Notes: generated from the letters alone by a model not told the origin. 64,000 nucleotides of DNA from Bacteroides caecigallinarum (GCF_016902295.1 NZ_JACJLQ010000017.1:1-64000), one strand, 5' to 3'. Shown: positions 43,058 to 52,712, numbered from the stretch's first letter. Program-made: numbers and translations.

Positions 43058-43657
43058 ATGGAATATAATACCCAGCAACGCCGTCTTCCGCTTCCTGAAT
43101 ATGGACGAAGTGTACAAAATATGGTGGACCATGCGCTTACGATTGAGGACCGCGAGCAAAGGCAGATATGTGCGAACACTATAATCAAGATTATGAAGGG
43201 CATGTTCCCTCAGTTTAAGGATAATGCTGACTTAAACCAAAAACTTTGGGACCATCTGGCTATTATGTCTGATTTCAAGCTTGATATTGACTATCCGGTG
43301 GAAATTGTAAAGAAAGAAAGTCTCCATGTCAAGCCGGATATGGTTCCATATCCCCAGTCGAAACTTAAATACAGGCATTACGGACGTTTTGTGCAGGACC
43401 TTATTAAGGTAGCGTCCGACTATGAGGAAGGTGAAGAAAAAAAACAACTCATCAATCTTATTGCCAACCAGATGAAAAAAGACTATCAGAACTGGAATAA
43501 GGATGGTGTGGATAATCAAAGAATAATAGATGACCTGTGTGAACTTTCTGACGGAAAAATCAAAATAACTGTTGATGACGTTAAGTTCTTCGAGCAGCGT
43601 ACGTTCACTCAGCGTCGCCGACAGGCAAATAATAACCAGCAAAAACGCAAACAATAG
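43058..43657 (+). CDS. DUF4290-family protein
   Basis: A 199-residue soluble protein. I start it at the ATG at 43058; a TTG at 43034 would overlap tsaB. It opens EYNTQQRRLPLPEYGRSVQN, continues with DREQRQICANTIIKIM, and has a basic Gln-rich tail (QRRRQANNNQQKRKQ). This matches DUF4290, which I know only from Bacteroidetes, usually next to murA. Function unknown; a role in RNA binding or the envelope would be a guess. Confidence 0.85.
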   Translation: MEYNTQQRRLPLPEYGRSVQNMVDHALTIEDREQRQICANTIIKIMKGMFPQFKDNADLNQKLWDHLAIMSDFKLDIDYPVEIVKKESLHVKPDMVPYPQSKLKYRHYGRFVQDLIKVASDYEEGEEKKQLINLIANQMKKDYQNWNKDGVDNQRIIDDLCELSDGKIKITVDDVKFFEQRTFTQRRRQANNNQQKRKQ

Positions 43658-43741
43658 TTTTTTTTTAGTTCTTGAGTTTTTTAGTTCTTAAGTTTGCTGA
43701 TGATAACAAACTTACAAACTCACAAACTCACAAACTTACAG
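43658..43741. repeat. intergenic imperfect hairpin between the DUF4290 gene and murA
   Basis: The left arm has TTAGTTCTTGAGT and TTAGTTCTTAAGTTTG; the right arm has ACAAACTTACAAACTCACA twice over in part. Over 30 positions, 24 can pair, with mismatches clustered as CT/CA. The right arm is a run of roughly nine-base units (ACAAACTTA, CAAACTCA). It lies wholly between two genes of one operon. Confidence 0.7.
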
Positions 43742-43748
43742 ACAAAGT

Positions 43749-45053
43749 ATGAGCTCATTTGTAATAGAAGGAGGACACAAGCTTCATGGCGAAATAGTAC
43801 CACAGGGTGCAAAAAATGAAGCCTTACAGATATTATGTGCCACATTGCTTACTTCGGAAGAGGTTACGGTACATAATATACCAAATATACTTGATGTGAA
43901 TAATCTTATTCAACTTATCAGCGATATGGGAGTTAAAGTAACGAAACTGAATGCTGATACGTATTCATTCAAAGCTGATAACGTGAATTTGTCTTATCTT
44001 GAGAGTGAGGAATTCCTTCAGAGATGTTCTAAACTGAGGGGCTCGGTCATGCTGGTCGGTCCGTTGTTGTCGCGCTTCGGTAAAGCTTTGATTTCCAAAC
44101 CCGGTGGTGATAAGATAGGACGTCGTCGTTTGGATACTCATTTCATTGGAATACAGAAACTTGGAGCCTCATTTAACTATGATGCAGAACGCGGCGTTTA
44201 TACACTCTCGGCTGATAAGCTGAAAGGAACATATATGTTGCTTGATGAGGCTTCTGTGACAGGTACTGCCAATATAGTCATGGCTGCCGTGCTTGCAGAA
44301 GGAGTGACAACTATTTATAATGCTGCCTGCGAGCCTTATCTGCAACAATTGTGCAAGATGCTTAACCGTATGGGGGCAAAAATATCTGGTATTGCATCTA
44401 ATCTGCTTACTATTGAGGGGGTAAAGGAATTGAAAGGTTGTACGCATACAATACTTCCTGACATGATTGAGGTTGGTAGCTTTATTGCTATGGCCGCCAT
44501 GACAAGGAGTGAGATTACGATAAAGAATGTTTCGTATGACAATCTTGGCATTATTCCTGATAGTTTCCGCCGTCTTGGTATCCGGCTTAAGCAGATAGGT
44601 GACGACATCTATGTTCCGCAACAGGAACATTATGAGATAGAATCGTTTATCGACGGTTCTATCATGACTATAGCCGATGCTCCGTGGCCTGGACTAACTC
44701 CTGATTTGCTCAGTGTGATGTTGGTAGTGGCAACTCAGGCAAAAGGAAGTGTGCTTATTCATCAGAAGATGTTTGAAAGCCGATTATTCTTTGTCGATAA
44801 ACTGATAGACATGGGTGCGCAGATTATATTGTGCGATCCGCACAGGGCTGTTGTTATAGGCCATGACCATAATTTCAGTCTGAGGGGAGGAAACATGACT
44901 TCGCCTGATATACGTGCAGGTATTGCTCTGCTTATAGCTGCTTTGGGTGCTGAAGGCACGAGCAGGATTCATAATATAGAACAGATAGACCGTGGTTATC
45001 AGAACATTGAACAGCGCCTTACTGCACTTGGTGCGCGAATCACCAGAATCTGA
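43749..45053 (+). CDS. murA: UDP-N-acetylglucosamine 1-carboxyvinyltransferase
   Basis: A 434-residue enzyme of the EPSP-synthase fold, transferring enolpyruvate to UDP-GlcNAc in the first committed step of peptidoglycan synthesis. The N-terminal AKNEAL carries the catalytic Lys/Asn pair; SKLRGSVMLVGPLLSRFGKA and RRLDTHFIGIQKLGA follow. The active-site loop reads SKPGGDKIGRRR: the residue matching Cys115 of E. coli is Asp121 (codon 44109-44111). Such Asp variants remain active and are not alkylated by fosfomycin. It has no close mur neighbours here. It lies between two intergenic hairpins. Confidence 0.97.
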   Translation: MSSFVIEGGHKLHGEIVPQGAKNEALQILCATLLTSEEVTVHNIPNILDVNNLIQLISDMGVKVTKLNADTYSFKADNVNLSYLESEEFLQRCSKLRGSVMLVGPLLSRFGKALISKPGGDKIGRRRLDTHFIGIQKLGASFNYDAERGVYTLSADKLKGTYMLLDEASVTGTANIVMAAVLAEGVTTIYNAACEPYLQQLCKMLNRMGAKISGIASNLLTIEGVKELKGCTHTILPDMIEVGSFIAMAAMTRSEITIKNVSYDNLGIIPDSFRRLGIRLKQIGDDIYVPQQEHYEIESFIDGSIMTIADAPWPGLTPDLLSVMLVVATQAKGSVLIHQKMFESRLFFVDKLIDMGAQIILCDPHRAVVIGHDHNFSLRGGNMTSPDIRAGIALLIAALGAEGTSRIHNIEQIDRGYQNIEQRLTALGARITRI

Positions 45054-45141
45054 GAATTAGTTTTTTAGTTTTTAGTTCTTTAGTTTGTTGGTGTTTGCAT
45101 CAGCCAACTTAAAAACTCAAAAACTTACAAACTCATAATAG
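45054..45141. repeat. intergenic imperfect hairpin between murA and rimM
   Basis: Left arm TTTTTTAGTTTTTAGTTC then TTTAGTTTGTTGGTG; right arm CAGCCAACTTAAAAACTC then AAAAACTTACAAACTCATAA. The arms pair imperfectly across a short loop around GTTTGCATC. It is made of the same nine-base units as the element before murA. Confidence 0.7.
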
Positions 45142-45143
45142 AA

Positions 45144-45659
45144 ATGATAAGAAAAGAAGAAGTATATAAAATTGGTGTCATCAATAAACCGCATGGAGTG
45201 AAGGGAGAGGTTTCTTTTACTTTCACTGATGATATATTCGACCGTGTGGATTGTGATTATCTGATTTTGCTTATGGACGGGATTTTTGTTCCGTTCTTTA
45301 TAGAAGAGTATCGTTTCCGTTCGGATAATTCGGCATTGGTTAAGTTTGAAGATGTTGATACGGCGGAAAAAGCAAGGATGTTTACCAATGTAGAAGTGTT
45401 TTTTCCGATAAAGTTTGTGGAGGAACAGGATGAGGTGACGTCATGGAATTATTTTGTAGGTTTTGATGTTGATGATGTAACCCACGGGATGTTAGGCAAG
45501 GTTGTTGATGTGGATGATGCTACTATCAATGTCTTGTTCGTTATTGAAAAGGAAGATGGCAGTGAAATATTGCTTCCTGCTCATGAAGAGTTTATACTCA
45601 ATATCGACCACAAGAAGAAATGTGTAAAAGTTGATATTCCTGAAGGTTTGTTGGAATAA
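45144..45659 (+). CDS. rimM: ribosome maturation factor RimM
   Basis: A 171-residue 16S processing factor for 30S assembly. The N-terminal domain begins [21 protein letters not shown], the family signature; the PRC-barrel C-terminal part has [11 protein letters not shown] and [14 protein letters not shown]. The length is normal. It has 18 bases to the next start. Confidence 0.95.
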   Translation: MIRKEEVYKIGVINKPHGVKGEVSFTFTDDIFDRVDCDYLILLMDGIFVPFFIEEYRFRSDNSALVKFEDVDTAEKARMFTNVEVFFPIKFVEEQDEVTSWNYFVGFDVDDVTHGMLGKVVDVDDATINVLFVIEKEDGSEILLPAHEEFILNIDHKKKCVKVDIPEGLLE

Positions 45660-45677
45660 TAAGAAAATCTGTTGAGT

Positions 45678-46535
45678 ATGAGAAAGAAGGGACGTAAAGC
45701 GTTTTGGCATAATATTAAGTTTAAATACAAACTTACTATCATCAACGAGAATACACTTGAGGAGGTGGTAGGAATACATGTCTCCAAACTTAACGGGCTT
45801 TCTGTACTTATTTTTGCCTGTACTGTGATATTCATTATTGCAGCTTCCATAATAGCTTTTACACCGTTGCGAAACTACCTGCCAGGATATATGAACAGTG
45901 AGGTTCGCGAAATGGTGGTATCAAATGCCTTGAGAGCCGATTCACTAAAACTTGCACTTGACAGGCAGAACAGATATATAATGAATATTCAGGATATTTT
46001 CAGTGGTAAAATCAAGACTGACACTATACAGTCTATTGACTCGCTTACAAACCTTCGTGCTGAACAGCTTATGGAGAGAACAAAGGAAGAGGAGGAATTT
46101 AGGCAACAGTATGAAGAAAAGGAAAGATATAATCTTCGTGCCATTGATATAGGAAACGCGGTTTCAGGACTTGTGTTTTTCAAACCTGTTGAAGGGGTTA
46201 TGGAAATGAACTTTGATGCAGAAAAGAAACATTACGGAATAGATGTCATGACAGGTCCTAACGCAAATGTGTTGGCCGTTTTAGACGGAACTGTGATTAT
46301 GGCTACTTATACGGTGAGCGACGGATATGTGATACAGGTACAGCATTCACAAAATTTTATCAGTATATATAAACATTGTGGTTCATTGATGAAACAGCCT
46401 GGCGAAAGGGTAAAAGGTGGCGATGTCATAGCTTTGGTGGGTAAAAGTGAGGAAAAGCAGAATGAACATTATGTACACTTTGAACTCTGGCACAGGGGTA
46501 CGCCAATAAATCCGGAAAAATATGTAGTTTTCTAA
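45678..46535 (+). CDS. M23/LytM-like peptidase-domain membrane protein
   Basis: A 285-residue protein anchored by one N-terminal helix (about 42-62, LIFACTVIFIIAASIIAF), with a predicted coiled coil (about 90-155) and a C-terminal LytM domain. I start at the ATG at 45678; a TTG at 45672 is in frame. Zinc ligands His185 and Asp189 (HYGID) and His267 are present, as is YKHCGSL, but the first His of the HxH motif is Tyr (Tyr265-Val-His267). In active LytM enzymes that His is catalytic. The protein may therefore be a degenerate amidase activator like EnvC/NlpD, or a variant hydrolase. Confidence 0.88.
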   Translation: MRKKGRKAFWHNIKFKYKLTIINENTLEEVVGIHVSKLNGLSVLIFACTVIFIIAASIIAFTPLRNYLPGYMNSEVREMVVSNALRADSLKLALDRQNRYIMNIQDIFSGKIKTDTIQSIDSLTNLRAEQLMERTKEEEEFRQQYEEKERYNLRAIDIGNAVSGLVFFKPVEGVMEMNFDAEKKHYGIDVMTGPNANVLAVLDGTVIMATYTVSDGYVIQVQHSQNFISIYKHCGSLMKQPGERVKGGDVIALVGKSEEKQNEHYVHFELWHRGTPINPEKYVVF

Positions 46536-46539
46536 GATT

Positions 46540-47697
46540 ATGAAGAAACAGATAGCAATTTTGGGGTCAACGGGCTCTATTGGAACCCAGGCTTTACAAG
46601 TGATAGAGGAACACCCTGATTTGTACGAAGTATATGCACTGACTGCTAATAATAAGGTGGATAAGCTTATAGAACAGGCAAGAAAGTTTCATCCTGAAGC
46701 GGTGGTTATTGCAAACGAAGATAAATATCAGGTATTGAAGGATGCTTTATCAGACTTGCCTATTAAGGTATATGCAGGAGCCGAAGCATTGAGTCAGATT
46801 GTAGAATCAGGACCAATCAACATTGTTCTTACCGCTATGGTAGGATATGCAGGACTTAAACCGACAATAAATGCGATAAGCTCGGGTAAGACTATAGCAT
46901 TGGCCAATAAGGAAACTCTTGTCGTTGCCGGCGAACTTATTACTGAACTGGCCCAGCAGTACAGAACTCCTATACTGCCTGTTGATTCGGAACATTCTGC
47001 CATTTTCCAATGTCTGGAGATGAATAATCCTATCAGTAAGGTTATTCTTACAGCTTCTGGTGGACCTTTCCGAACTCTCAGTATGGAACAGCTTGCTACA
47101 GTCACTAAGGAACAGGCCTTGAAACATCCTAACTGGAGTATGGGAGCGAAGATTACGATAGACTCGGCGTCAATGATGAACAAGGGTTTTGAAGTGATTG
47201 AAGCTAAATGGTTGTTTGGGGTTAAACCGGAACAGATTCAGGTAGTGGTACACCCACAATCTGTGATACATTCAATGGTGGAATTTAAGGATGGTGCCGT
47301 TAAGGCTCAGCTCGGAGTGCCTGATATGCGTTTGCCTATACAGTATGCCTTTTCCTATCCTAAGCGTGAAACTCTTTCGGGCGAACGTCTTGATTTCATG
47401 AAATGTAATACTCTTACTTTTGAGGAACCTGATACAAAGCGTTTCAGAAACCTGGCTTTTGCATACGAGGCAATGAATCGTGGCGGAAATATGCCATGTA
47501 TAGTTAACTCGGCAAACGAGGTTGTTGTCGCGGCATTTCTGAAAGACCAGATTTCTTTCCTCGGTATGAGTGATGTAATTGAAAAGACAATGAATAAGGT
47601 GGCTTTCATCAGTAATCCTAATTATCATGATTATGTTGAGACTGATGCCATAGCACGCCGCATAGCAGCAGAGTTTGTAATCAACTCTCGCTTTTAA
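46540..47697 (+). CDS. dxr: 1-deoxy-D-xylulose 5-phosphate reductoisomerase
   Basis: A 385-residue NADPH enzyme making 2-C-methylerythritol 4-phosphate, the committed step of the MEP isoprenoid pathway. NADPH motif ILGSTGSIGTQALQVI is at the N-terminus; LPVDSEHSAIFQCLE carries the metal/substrate ligands, and KITIDSASMMNKGFEVIEA and VVVHPQSVIHSMVEF are diagnostic. It starts four bases after the M23-like gene stop and precedes rseP, the usual order in Bacteroidales. Confidence 0.98.
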   Translation: MKKQIAILGSTGSIGTQALQVIEEHPDLYEVYALTANNKVDKLIEQARKFHPEAVVIANEDKYQVLKDALSDLPIKVYAGAEALSQIVESGPINIVLTAMVGYAGLKPTINAISSGKTIALANKETLVVAGELITELAQQYRTPILPVDSEHSAIFQCLEMNNPISKVILTASGGPFRTLSMEQLATVTKEQALKHPNWSMGAKITIDSASMMNKGFEVIEAKWLFGVKPEQIQVVVHPQSVIHSMVEFKDGAVKAQLGVPDMRLPIQYAFSYPKRETLSGERLDFMKCNTLTFEEPDTKRFRNLAFAYEAMNRGGNMPCIVNSANEVVVAAFLKDQISFLGMSDVIEKTMNKVAFISNPNYHDYVETDAIARRIAAEFVINSRF

Positions 47698-47729
47698 TTT
47701 TTATTAATGTAAAAAGTTGGAAAAATCAG

Positions 47730-49070
47730 ATGGAGACATTTTTTATTCGTGCCCTTCAGTTGGTACTTAGTTTGTCCATTTTGGTCATTGTACATGAAGG
47801 AGGACACTTCTTTTTCGCGAGATTATTCAAAATCAGGGTTGAGAAATTCTATATCTTCTTTGACCCCTGGTTCTCATTATTCAAATTTAAGCCGAAGAAT
47901 TCCGAAACAGAGTATGGTGTAGGATGGTTGCCGTTGGGCGGTTATTGTAAGATTGCCGGTATGATAGATGAGTCTATGGATACGGAACAGATGAAACAGC
48001 CGGCGCAGCCTTGGGAGTTCCGCTCAAAACCGGCATGGCAGCGATTGCTGGTTATGATTGGCGGTGTGCTGATGAACTTTATTCTGGCTCTGTTCATATA
48101 TTCCATGATTCTGTTTACATGGGGCGACAAGTATGTGGCACTCAAGGATATGAGTTATGGACTTAAGTTTAACGAGACAGCCCAGAATATCGGCTTCCGC
48201 GACGGAGATATAATTTTGAGTGCCGACGGAAAGGAACTTGACCGTTTCGGTATGGATATGATACGCAGTGTAGTTGAGGCCAAGGATGTTAAGGTATTGC
48301 GTAATGGAGAAGAAGTTGAAATCAGGATGCCCGAACTAAGCCTTCTGGATGTGGCACAACAGGATCCTATGTTTGTAGATATTTTCTGTCCCAATGTAGT
48401 CGATTCGGTTTTGGCCGGTGGAGGTTTTGCCAATGCGGGCATACAGAAAGGCGATTCTCTGATAGCCGTGAATGGCAAGGCTTTGAATTCATGGAATGAT
48501 TTCCAGAACCAGATGTCTGATCTTAAACTAAGGGCCGAAGTGTCTGAAAAAACTACTGCTGAATTTACACTGGTATATTCACGTGCCGGGGTGAGAGATA
48601 CTGTGAACGTGACTACTGACGAACAGTTCAAGGTGGCTGCCATAGGTGGTATGCTTAATTATACTCCAACAGTACGTACTTTCGGCTTTTTTGAATCTTT
48701 TCCTGCAGGAGTAACTTTAGGGGTAAACACTCTGAAGGGATATGTAAACGATCTTAAGTATGTGTTCACAAAAGAAGGAGCCAAGAGTGTAGGCGGCTTC
48801 GGAACAATTGGAAGTATATTCCCTAAAGTATGGGACTGGCAGCGTTTCTGGTCTATGACAGCTTTTCTGTCCATCATATTGGCATTTATGAATATTTTGC
48901 CTATTCCTGCTCTTGACGGTGGACATGTACTGTTCCTGATTTATGAGATTGTGGCTCGCCGCAAACCGAGTGACAAGTTTCTGGAATATGCGCAGATGGT
49001 AGGAATGTTCCTGCTTTTCGCTTTGCTTATATGGGCAAACTTTAATGATGTACTTAGATTTTTGTTATAA
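47730..49070 (+). CDS. rseP: RIP zinc metalloprotease RseP (site-2 protease)
   Basis: A 446-residue intramembrane protease of family M50 that cuts anti-sigma factors or other membrane proteins. TM1 holds VHEGGHFFFARLF (His22, Glu23, His26); near the C-terminus NILPIPALDGGHVLF supplies the third ligand. Two PDZ-like stretches lie between (about 135-205 and 220-300). No sigma or anti-sigma gene is adjacent, so the substrate is unknown. Confidence 0.96.
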   Translation: METFFIRALQLVLSLSILVIVHEGGHFFFARLFKIRVEKFYIFFDPWFSLFKFKPKNSETEYGVGWLPLGGYCKIAGMIDESMDTEQMKQPAQPWEFRSKPAWQRLLVMIGGVLMNFILALFIYSMILFTWGDKYVALKDMSYGLKFNETAQNIGFRDGDIILSADGKELDRFGMDMIRSVVEAKDVKVLRNGEEVEIRMPELSLLDVAQQDPMFVDIFCPNVVDSVLAGGGFANAGIQKGDSLIAVNGKALNSWNDFQNQMSDLKLRAEVSEKTTAEFTLVYSRAGVRDTVNVTTDEQFKVAAIGGMLNYTPTVRTFGFFESFPAGVTLGVNTLKGYVNDLKYVFTKEGAKSVGGFGTIGSIFPKVWDWQRFWSMTAFLSIILAFMNILPIPALDGGHVLFLIYEIVARRKPSDKFLEYAQMVGMFLLFALLIWANFNDVLRFLL

Positions 49071-49083
49071 TTAATATTTGTTT

Positions 49084-51510
49084 ATGAGAAGAATATTGTT
49101 GTGTGCAATATTAGGTGGGTTAGTGTTCTCATCTACTGTCTCAAAAGCTCAGGAAAGGCTTCCTGAATATCTGCAGGCAGAGAAGTTTACTGAAGAAAAA
49201 CTCAAAAACATGTTGTTTTCTACTTTGGTGGACCCACATTGGTTTCAAAATGGGAATGGCTTCTGGTATGAATATAAAACTTCCGAAGGTACTTTCTGGT
49301 ACGTGGTAAATCCTTCGCTGAAAAGAAAAGATTTACTGTTCGACCGTGATAAGCTTGCTGCACAGCTTACTGAAATTGTTCAAGACCCGTTCGAGGCAAG
49401 ACATCTGCCTGTTAAGAATTTGAAGGCTGAAGCTGACGGAAAGACTTTTACTTTCGAGGTCGTGTCATCGCAGGACGAGAAGCAGGATAAGGATAAAAAA
49501 AACAAGGACGAGAAAAAAGTTTTTTATTTCTCGTATGATTATCCTACAAAAAAACTGACTCATCTGACTGACAAGGAAAAGGAACCAAAGAAGCTTGAAT
49601 GGGCATCTGTCTCACCTGACGGACAATCGGTGGTTTATGCTAAGGATTGTAATCTGTATCGTATGAGCATAGCCGACTATCGCAAGGCACAGAAGGATGA
49701 AAAGGACAGCACAATCGTTGAAATTCAGCTTACTACAGACGGTATGCCGGATTTCGGTTATGGTATACCTTACAGCCTTCTAAATACAGACACTCTTTGT
49801 AATGGCAAGCGTCGTAAGGCATGGGGATGCTGGTCGCCTGACTCAAAACATTTTGTGACTATAGTTTCGGATGACAGGGCTGTAAAACCTCTTTGGGTAA
49901 TCAACTCAATAGCTGAGCCACGTCCAACACTTGAAACATACAAGTATCAGATGCCTGGAGAAATGGAAGCTCCAGAGGAACATCTTTATATATTCGATAT
50001 GACATCGAATACACGTAAGGAAATCAAGGTGTCGGCATGGAAGAACCAGTGGTTAGGACTGGAGTATAAGCCAATGGAGAAAAAACAGAGAGACATGGAG
50101 TTCCGTCCTTCTGTATGGCAAGGCGATAATAAACGTTTCTTTGTGACAAGATACAGCAGAGATCTTCATCGTATCGACGTATGTACATATACAGTAGGAG
50201 AGGATTCTATTGTTCCTATCGTTAAGGAGCGTATGAACACCTATCAGGAGACACGTCCTATACATGTGATAAACGGTGGAAAGGAATTCATACAGTGGAG
50301 CGAGCGTGACGGTTGGGCACACCTTTATCTGTATGATGACAAGGGTAATCTGAAAAACAGAATTACCGAAGGACCATGGCATGTGGAACAGGTATTAAAG
50401 ATTGATGAGGCTACACGCACAGTATATTTCCTGGCTAACGGAAAAGAAAAAGACGAGAATCCTTATTATGAACATCTGTATAAAGTAAATGTGAACGGTA
50501 GTGGTCTGACAAGACTTACCGAGGGAGATTATTTCCATCAGATTTCATTGTCGGACAATGCACAGTTTGCCGTTGATAATTTCTCGCGTGTGAATACTGT
50601 CCCATGTGCAGACCTTATCGACAGAAACGGAAATAAGGTTATGACCATACAGGAAAGCGATTTCTCAAGTCTTATGGCGGCAGGATACAAGTTTCCGGAA
50701 CTCTTCAAAGTCAAGGCGGCCGATGGCGTAACAGACCTTTACGGGGTTATGTACAAGCCATACAATTTTGATTCGACCAAGGTATATCCTATAATTGATT
50801 ATGTATATCCGGGTCCGCAGGTAGAGGCCGTATATTATCCTTTCACACGGATGAGCGTCCGGACAGACCGTCTGGCACAGGCTGGATTTATAGTTATTTC
50901 CGTAGGACAAAGGGGAGGACATCCAAGCCGTTCGAAGTGGTATCACAATTACGGTTACGGCAATATGCGTGATTATCCGTTGGCAGACCATAAGGCGGCA
51001 GTGGAACAACTTGCTGCAAGATATGGATATATTGATATAAATAAGGTAGGAATCCACGGACATTCAGGTGGAGGATTTATGTCCACAGCCGCAATATGTC
51101 AGTATCCTGATTTCTATAAGGCTGCTGTTTCGTGTGCCGGAAACCATGACAACCGTATTTATAACCGTTGGTGGAGTGAGACGCATCATGGTGTGAAGGA
51201 AACTATTACGGAGCAGGGCGACACTACATTTGTATATAAGATTGCTACTAATCCTGAAATAGTAAAACAGCTGAAGGGACATCTGATGCTGGTTCATGGT
51301 GACATAGACAATAATGTCCATCCGGCTAATACCACACGAGTGGTTAATGCTCTTATCAGGGCAGGCAAACGTTTCGACATGTTATATTTGCCTGGTCAGC
51401 GTCATGGGTTTGGAGATATGAACGAGTATTTCTATTGGCGACTTGTAGATTATTTCTCTGAACATCTGAAAGGTCAGAAGGAAACTTCGGTAGATATACC
51501 GAAGAGATAA
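49084..51510 (+). CDS. dipeptidyl peptidase IV-like S9 serine peptidase
   Basis: An 808-residue exported peptidase. I start at the ATG at 49084 (a TTG at 49078 is in frame); the signal is RRILLCAILGGLVFSSTVS, probable cut after KAQ. Residues about 60-500 form the beta-propeller. The C-terminal alpha/beta-hydrolase carries Ser661 in IHGHSGGGFMS, Asp740 in LVHGDIDNNVHP and His774 in PGQRHGFGDM. Family members release N-terminal dipeptides after proline or alanine. It is likely periplasmic and feeds peptides to the cell. It is the last gene of the tsaB-to-peptidase series and is followed by a strong terminator. Confidence 0.93.
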   Translation: MRRILLCAILGGLVFSSTVSKAQERLPEYLQAEKFTEEKLKNMLFSTLVDPHWFQNGNGFWYEYKTSEGTFWYVVNPSLKRKDLLFDRDKLAAQLTEIVQDPFEARHLPVKNLKAEADGKTFTFEVVSSQDEKQDKDKKNKDEKKVFYFSYDYPTKKLTHLTDKEKEPKKLEWASVSPDGQSVVYAKDCNLYRMSIADYRKAQKDEKDSTIVEIQLTTDGMPDFGYGIPYSLLNTDTLCNGKRRKAWGCWSPDSKHFVTIVSDDRAVKPLWVINSIAEPRPTLETYKYQMPGEMEAPEEHLYIFDMTSNTRKEIKVSAWKNQWLGLEYKPMEKKQRDMEFRPSVWQGDNKRFFVTRYSRDLHRIDVCTYTVGEDSIVPIVKERMNTYQETRPIHVINGGKEFIQWSERDGWAHLYLYDDKGNLKNRITEGPWHVEQVLKIDEATRTVYFLANGKEKDENPYYEHLYKVNVNGSGLTRLTEGDYFHQISLSDNAQFAVDNFSRVNTVPCADLIDRNGNKVMTIQESDFSSLMAAGYKFPELFKVKAADGVTDLYGVMYKPYNFDSTKVYPIIDYVYPGPQVEAVYYPFTRMSVRTDRLAQAGFIVISVGQRGGHPSRSKWYHNYGYGNMRDYPLADHKAAVEQLAARYGYIDINKVGIHGHSGGGFMSTAAICQYPDFYKAAVSCAGNHDNRIYNRWWSETHHGVKETITEQGDTTFVYKIATNPEIVKQLKGHLMLVHGDIDNNVHPANTTRVVNALIRAGKRFDMLYLPGQRHGFGDMNEYFYWRLVDYFSEHLKGQKETSVDIPKR

Positions 51511-51522
51511 TGATACCCCCAG

Positions 51523-51569
51523 AAAAAACGAATCAGGCTGTCCGTTGAGGGCAGCCTGATTCGTTTTTT
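51523..51569. terminator. bidirectional terminator between the peptidase and the DUF4468 gene
   Basis: AAAAAACGAATCAGGCTG (51523-51540) pairs perfectly with CAGCCTGATTCGTTTTTT (51552-51569) over 11 bases. T-runs on both strands serve the two converging genes. Confidence 0.93.
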
Positions 51570-51585
51570 GGAGCTTCAAAATATT

Positions 51586-52614
51586 TTATTGGTTAATCTC
51601 TGCAGAAGTAACTTCGCATATATACATTATGTATTCCTTTGAAGTGTCAATGTTCTGGTTTAGTGATTTAAGCTCTTCGGATGATAAAGTTTGTGTCATG
51701 GTTTTCTTGCATTCTACTATTATTTCTGCTTTGGAAGCTTTTTCGGAGGAGTAGAATGAAACCTTATAATCGGAATTTTCTTCCATACTTTTATATATAT
51801 CAGACAGGTTTTTGTCTATAAGGATGTATGCTACATCTTTATTGAACATTTTTCCGAAGCCACCCCATGAATTATGTTCTATTTCAGTTTCTTTGTTGTC
51901 TGCTGTTATAGTGATTTTACCTTTTGCGGCTACTTCGTTAAGATTGTCCGGTAATTGTGATACTGAAACTTTTCCAAGGACATTTTCCGATGTCTGTTGA
52001 GTAGTAGTTGATGTATTATTGTTTATCAGTTTAAGTCCGAAACAGTTTTTTACAGATGTGAATAACTCGTCTTTTAAATCAATTGTTTCACGACGGAATT
52101 TTCCACATATAGGTGCCAGTTTGGTTTTTTTCTTGTTTAGCGCCATATCATCAGTAATCCATTCTTCAGCGGTATATCGTTCGCCTCCATCGCGGTTTTC
52201 ATCGTACCAGTATTTGATGCGGTTCATAGTGAGGTTGCATATTCCGTTTTCGACCTCTATGTAGAAATAATAGTAAATTCTTGTTCTGTCCAATGATAAT
52301 GCAGACGAACTGAACACAATATATTCTTCGGCCGATGCTACAATTTCGCCTTTCTCTTCATTGGTATATACAACTTTGCTTGTCAGATTATTTTCTGATA
52401 TGAATCTCTTTTCTGCCCAATCCAGCATTGTATTGTATAATTCTTCCTTCGTCATTGACGGTACTTTTATTTTCTCTTCGAAAACCACTTTGTCGTCTTT
52501 CAAAGTTATTGCTCCTTCCAAATATTTTGGATTGGAATTGTCGTTTTTCTTGTTGTCCTTTGCTATGGCAACAAATGGCATGATAGCCAAGATAATTAAT
52601 AGTAATTTCTTCAT
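51586..52614 (-). CDS. exported DUF4468-domain protein
   Basis: A 342-residue protein with a signal peptide (MKKLLLIILAIMPFVAIAKD). I start at the ATG at 52614; an upstream in-frame start at 52686 would bury the signal behind 24 residues. Residues about 30-165 match DUF4468 (VVFEEKIKVPSMTKEELYNTMLDW, then EYIVFSSSALSLDRTRIYYYF), a Bacteroidetes periplasmic domain of unknown function. A second beta-rich region follows (about 215-340). It is a single-gene unit with a -7 box at 52644-52651. Confidence 0.85.
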   Translation of the reverse strand: MKKLLLIILAIMPFVAIAKDNKKNDNSNPKYLEGAITLKDDKVVFEEKIKVPSMTKEELYNTMLDWAEKRFISENNLTSKVVYTNEEKGEIVASAEEYIVFSSSALSLDRTRIYYYFYIEVENGICNLTMNRIKYWYDENRDGGERYTAEEWITDDMALNKKKTKLAPICGKFRRETIDLKDELFTSVKNCFGLKLINNNTSTTTQQTSENVLGKVSVSQLPDNLNEVAAKGKITITADNKETEIEHNSWGGFGKMFNKDVAYILIDKNLSDIYKSMEENSDYKVSFYSSEKASKAEIIVECKKTMTQTLSSEELKSLNQNIDTSKEYIMYICEVTSAEINQ

Positions 52615-52643
52615 GTGTGTTTGTTTTTTGTAGTAAGTAGCAG

Positions 52644-52651
52644 CAAACTTA
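52644..52651 (-). promoter_or_regulatory. candidate -7 box of the DUF4468 gene
   Basis: On the - strand TAAGTTTG matches TAnnTTTG, 30 bases before the ATG at 52614. Confidence 0.5.
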
Positions 52652-52712
52652 CAAAAAAAATCTTTTTTGAAGATATAATGTATCATTTCAATATGTTTTT
52701 ATTTGTTAAATA

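Noticed and set aside
44169-44630. 153-codon - strand frame
   Set aside because: Antisense to murA, with no start context or recognisable domain.
43658-45141. CRISPR-like array from the repeated ACAAACTTAC units
   Set aside because: The units are about nine bases, contiguous and arranged as hairpin arms, with no spacers and no cas genes.
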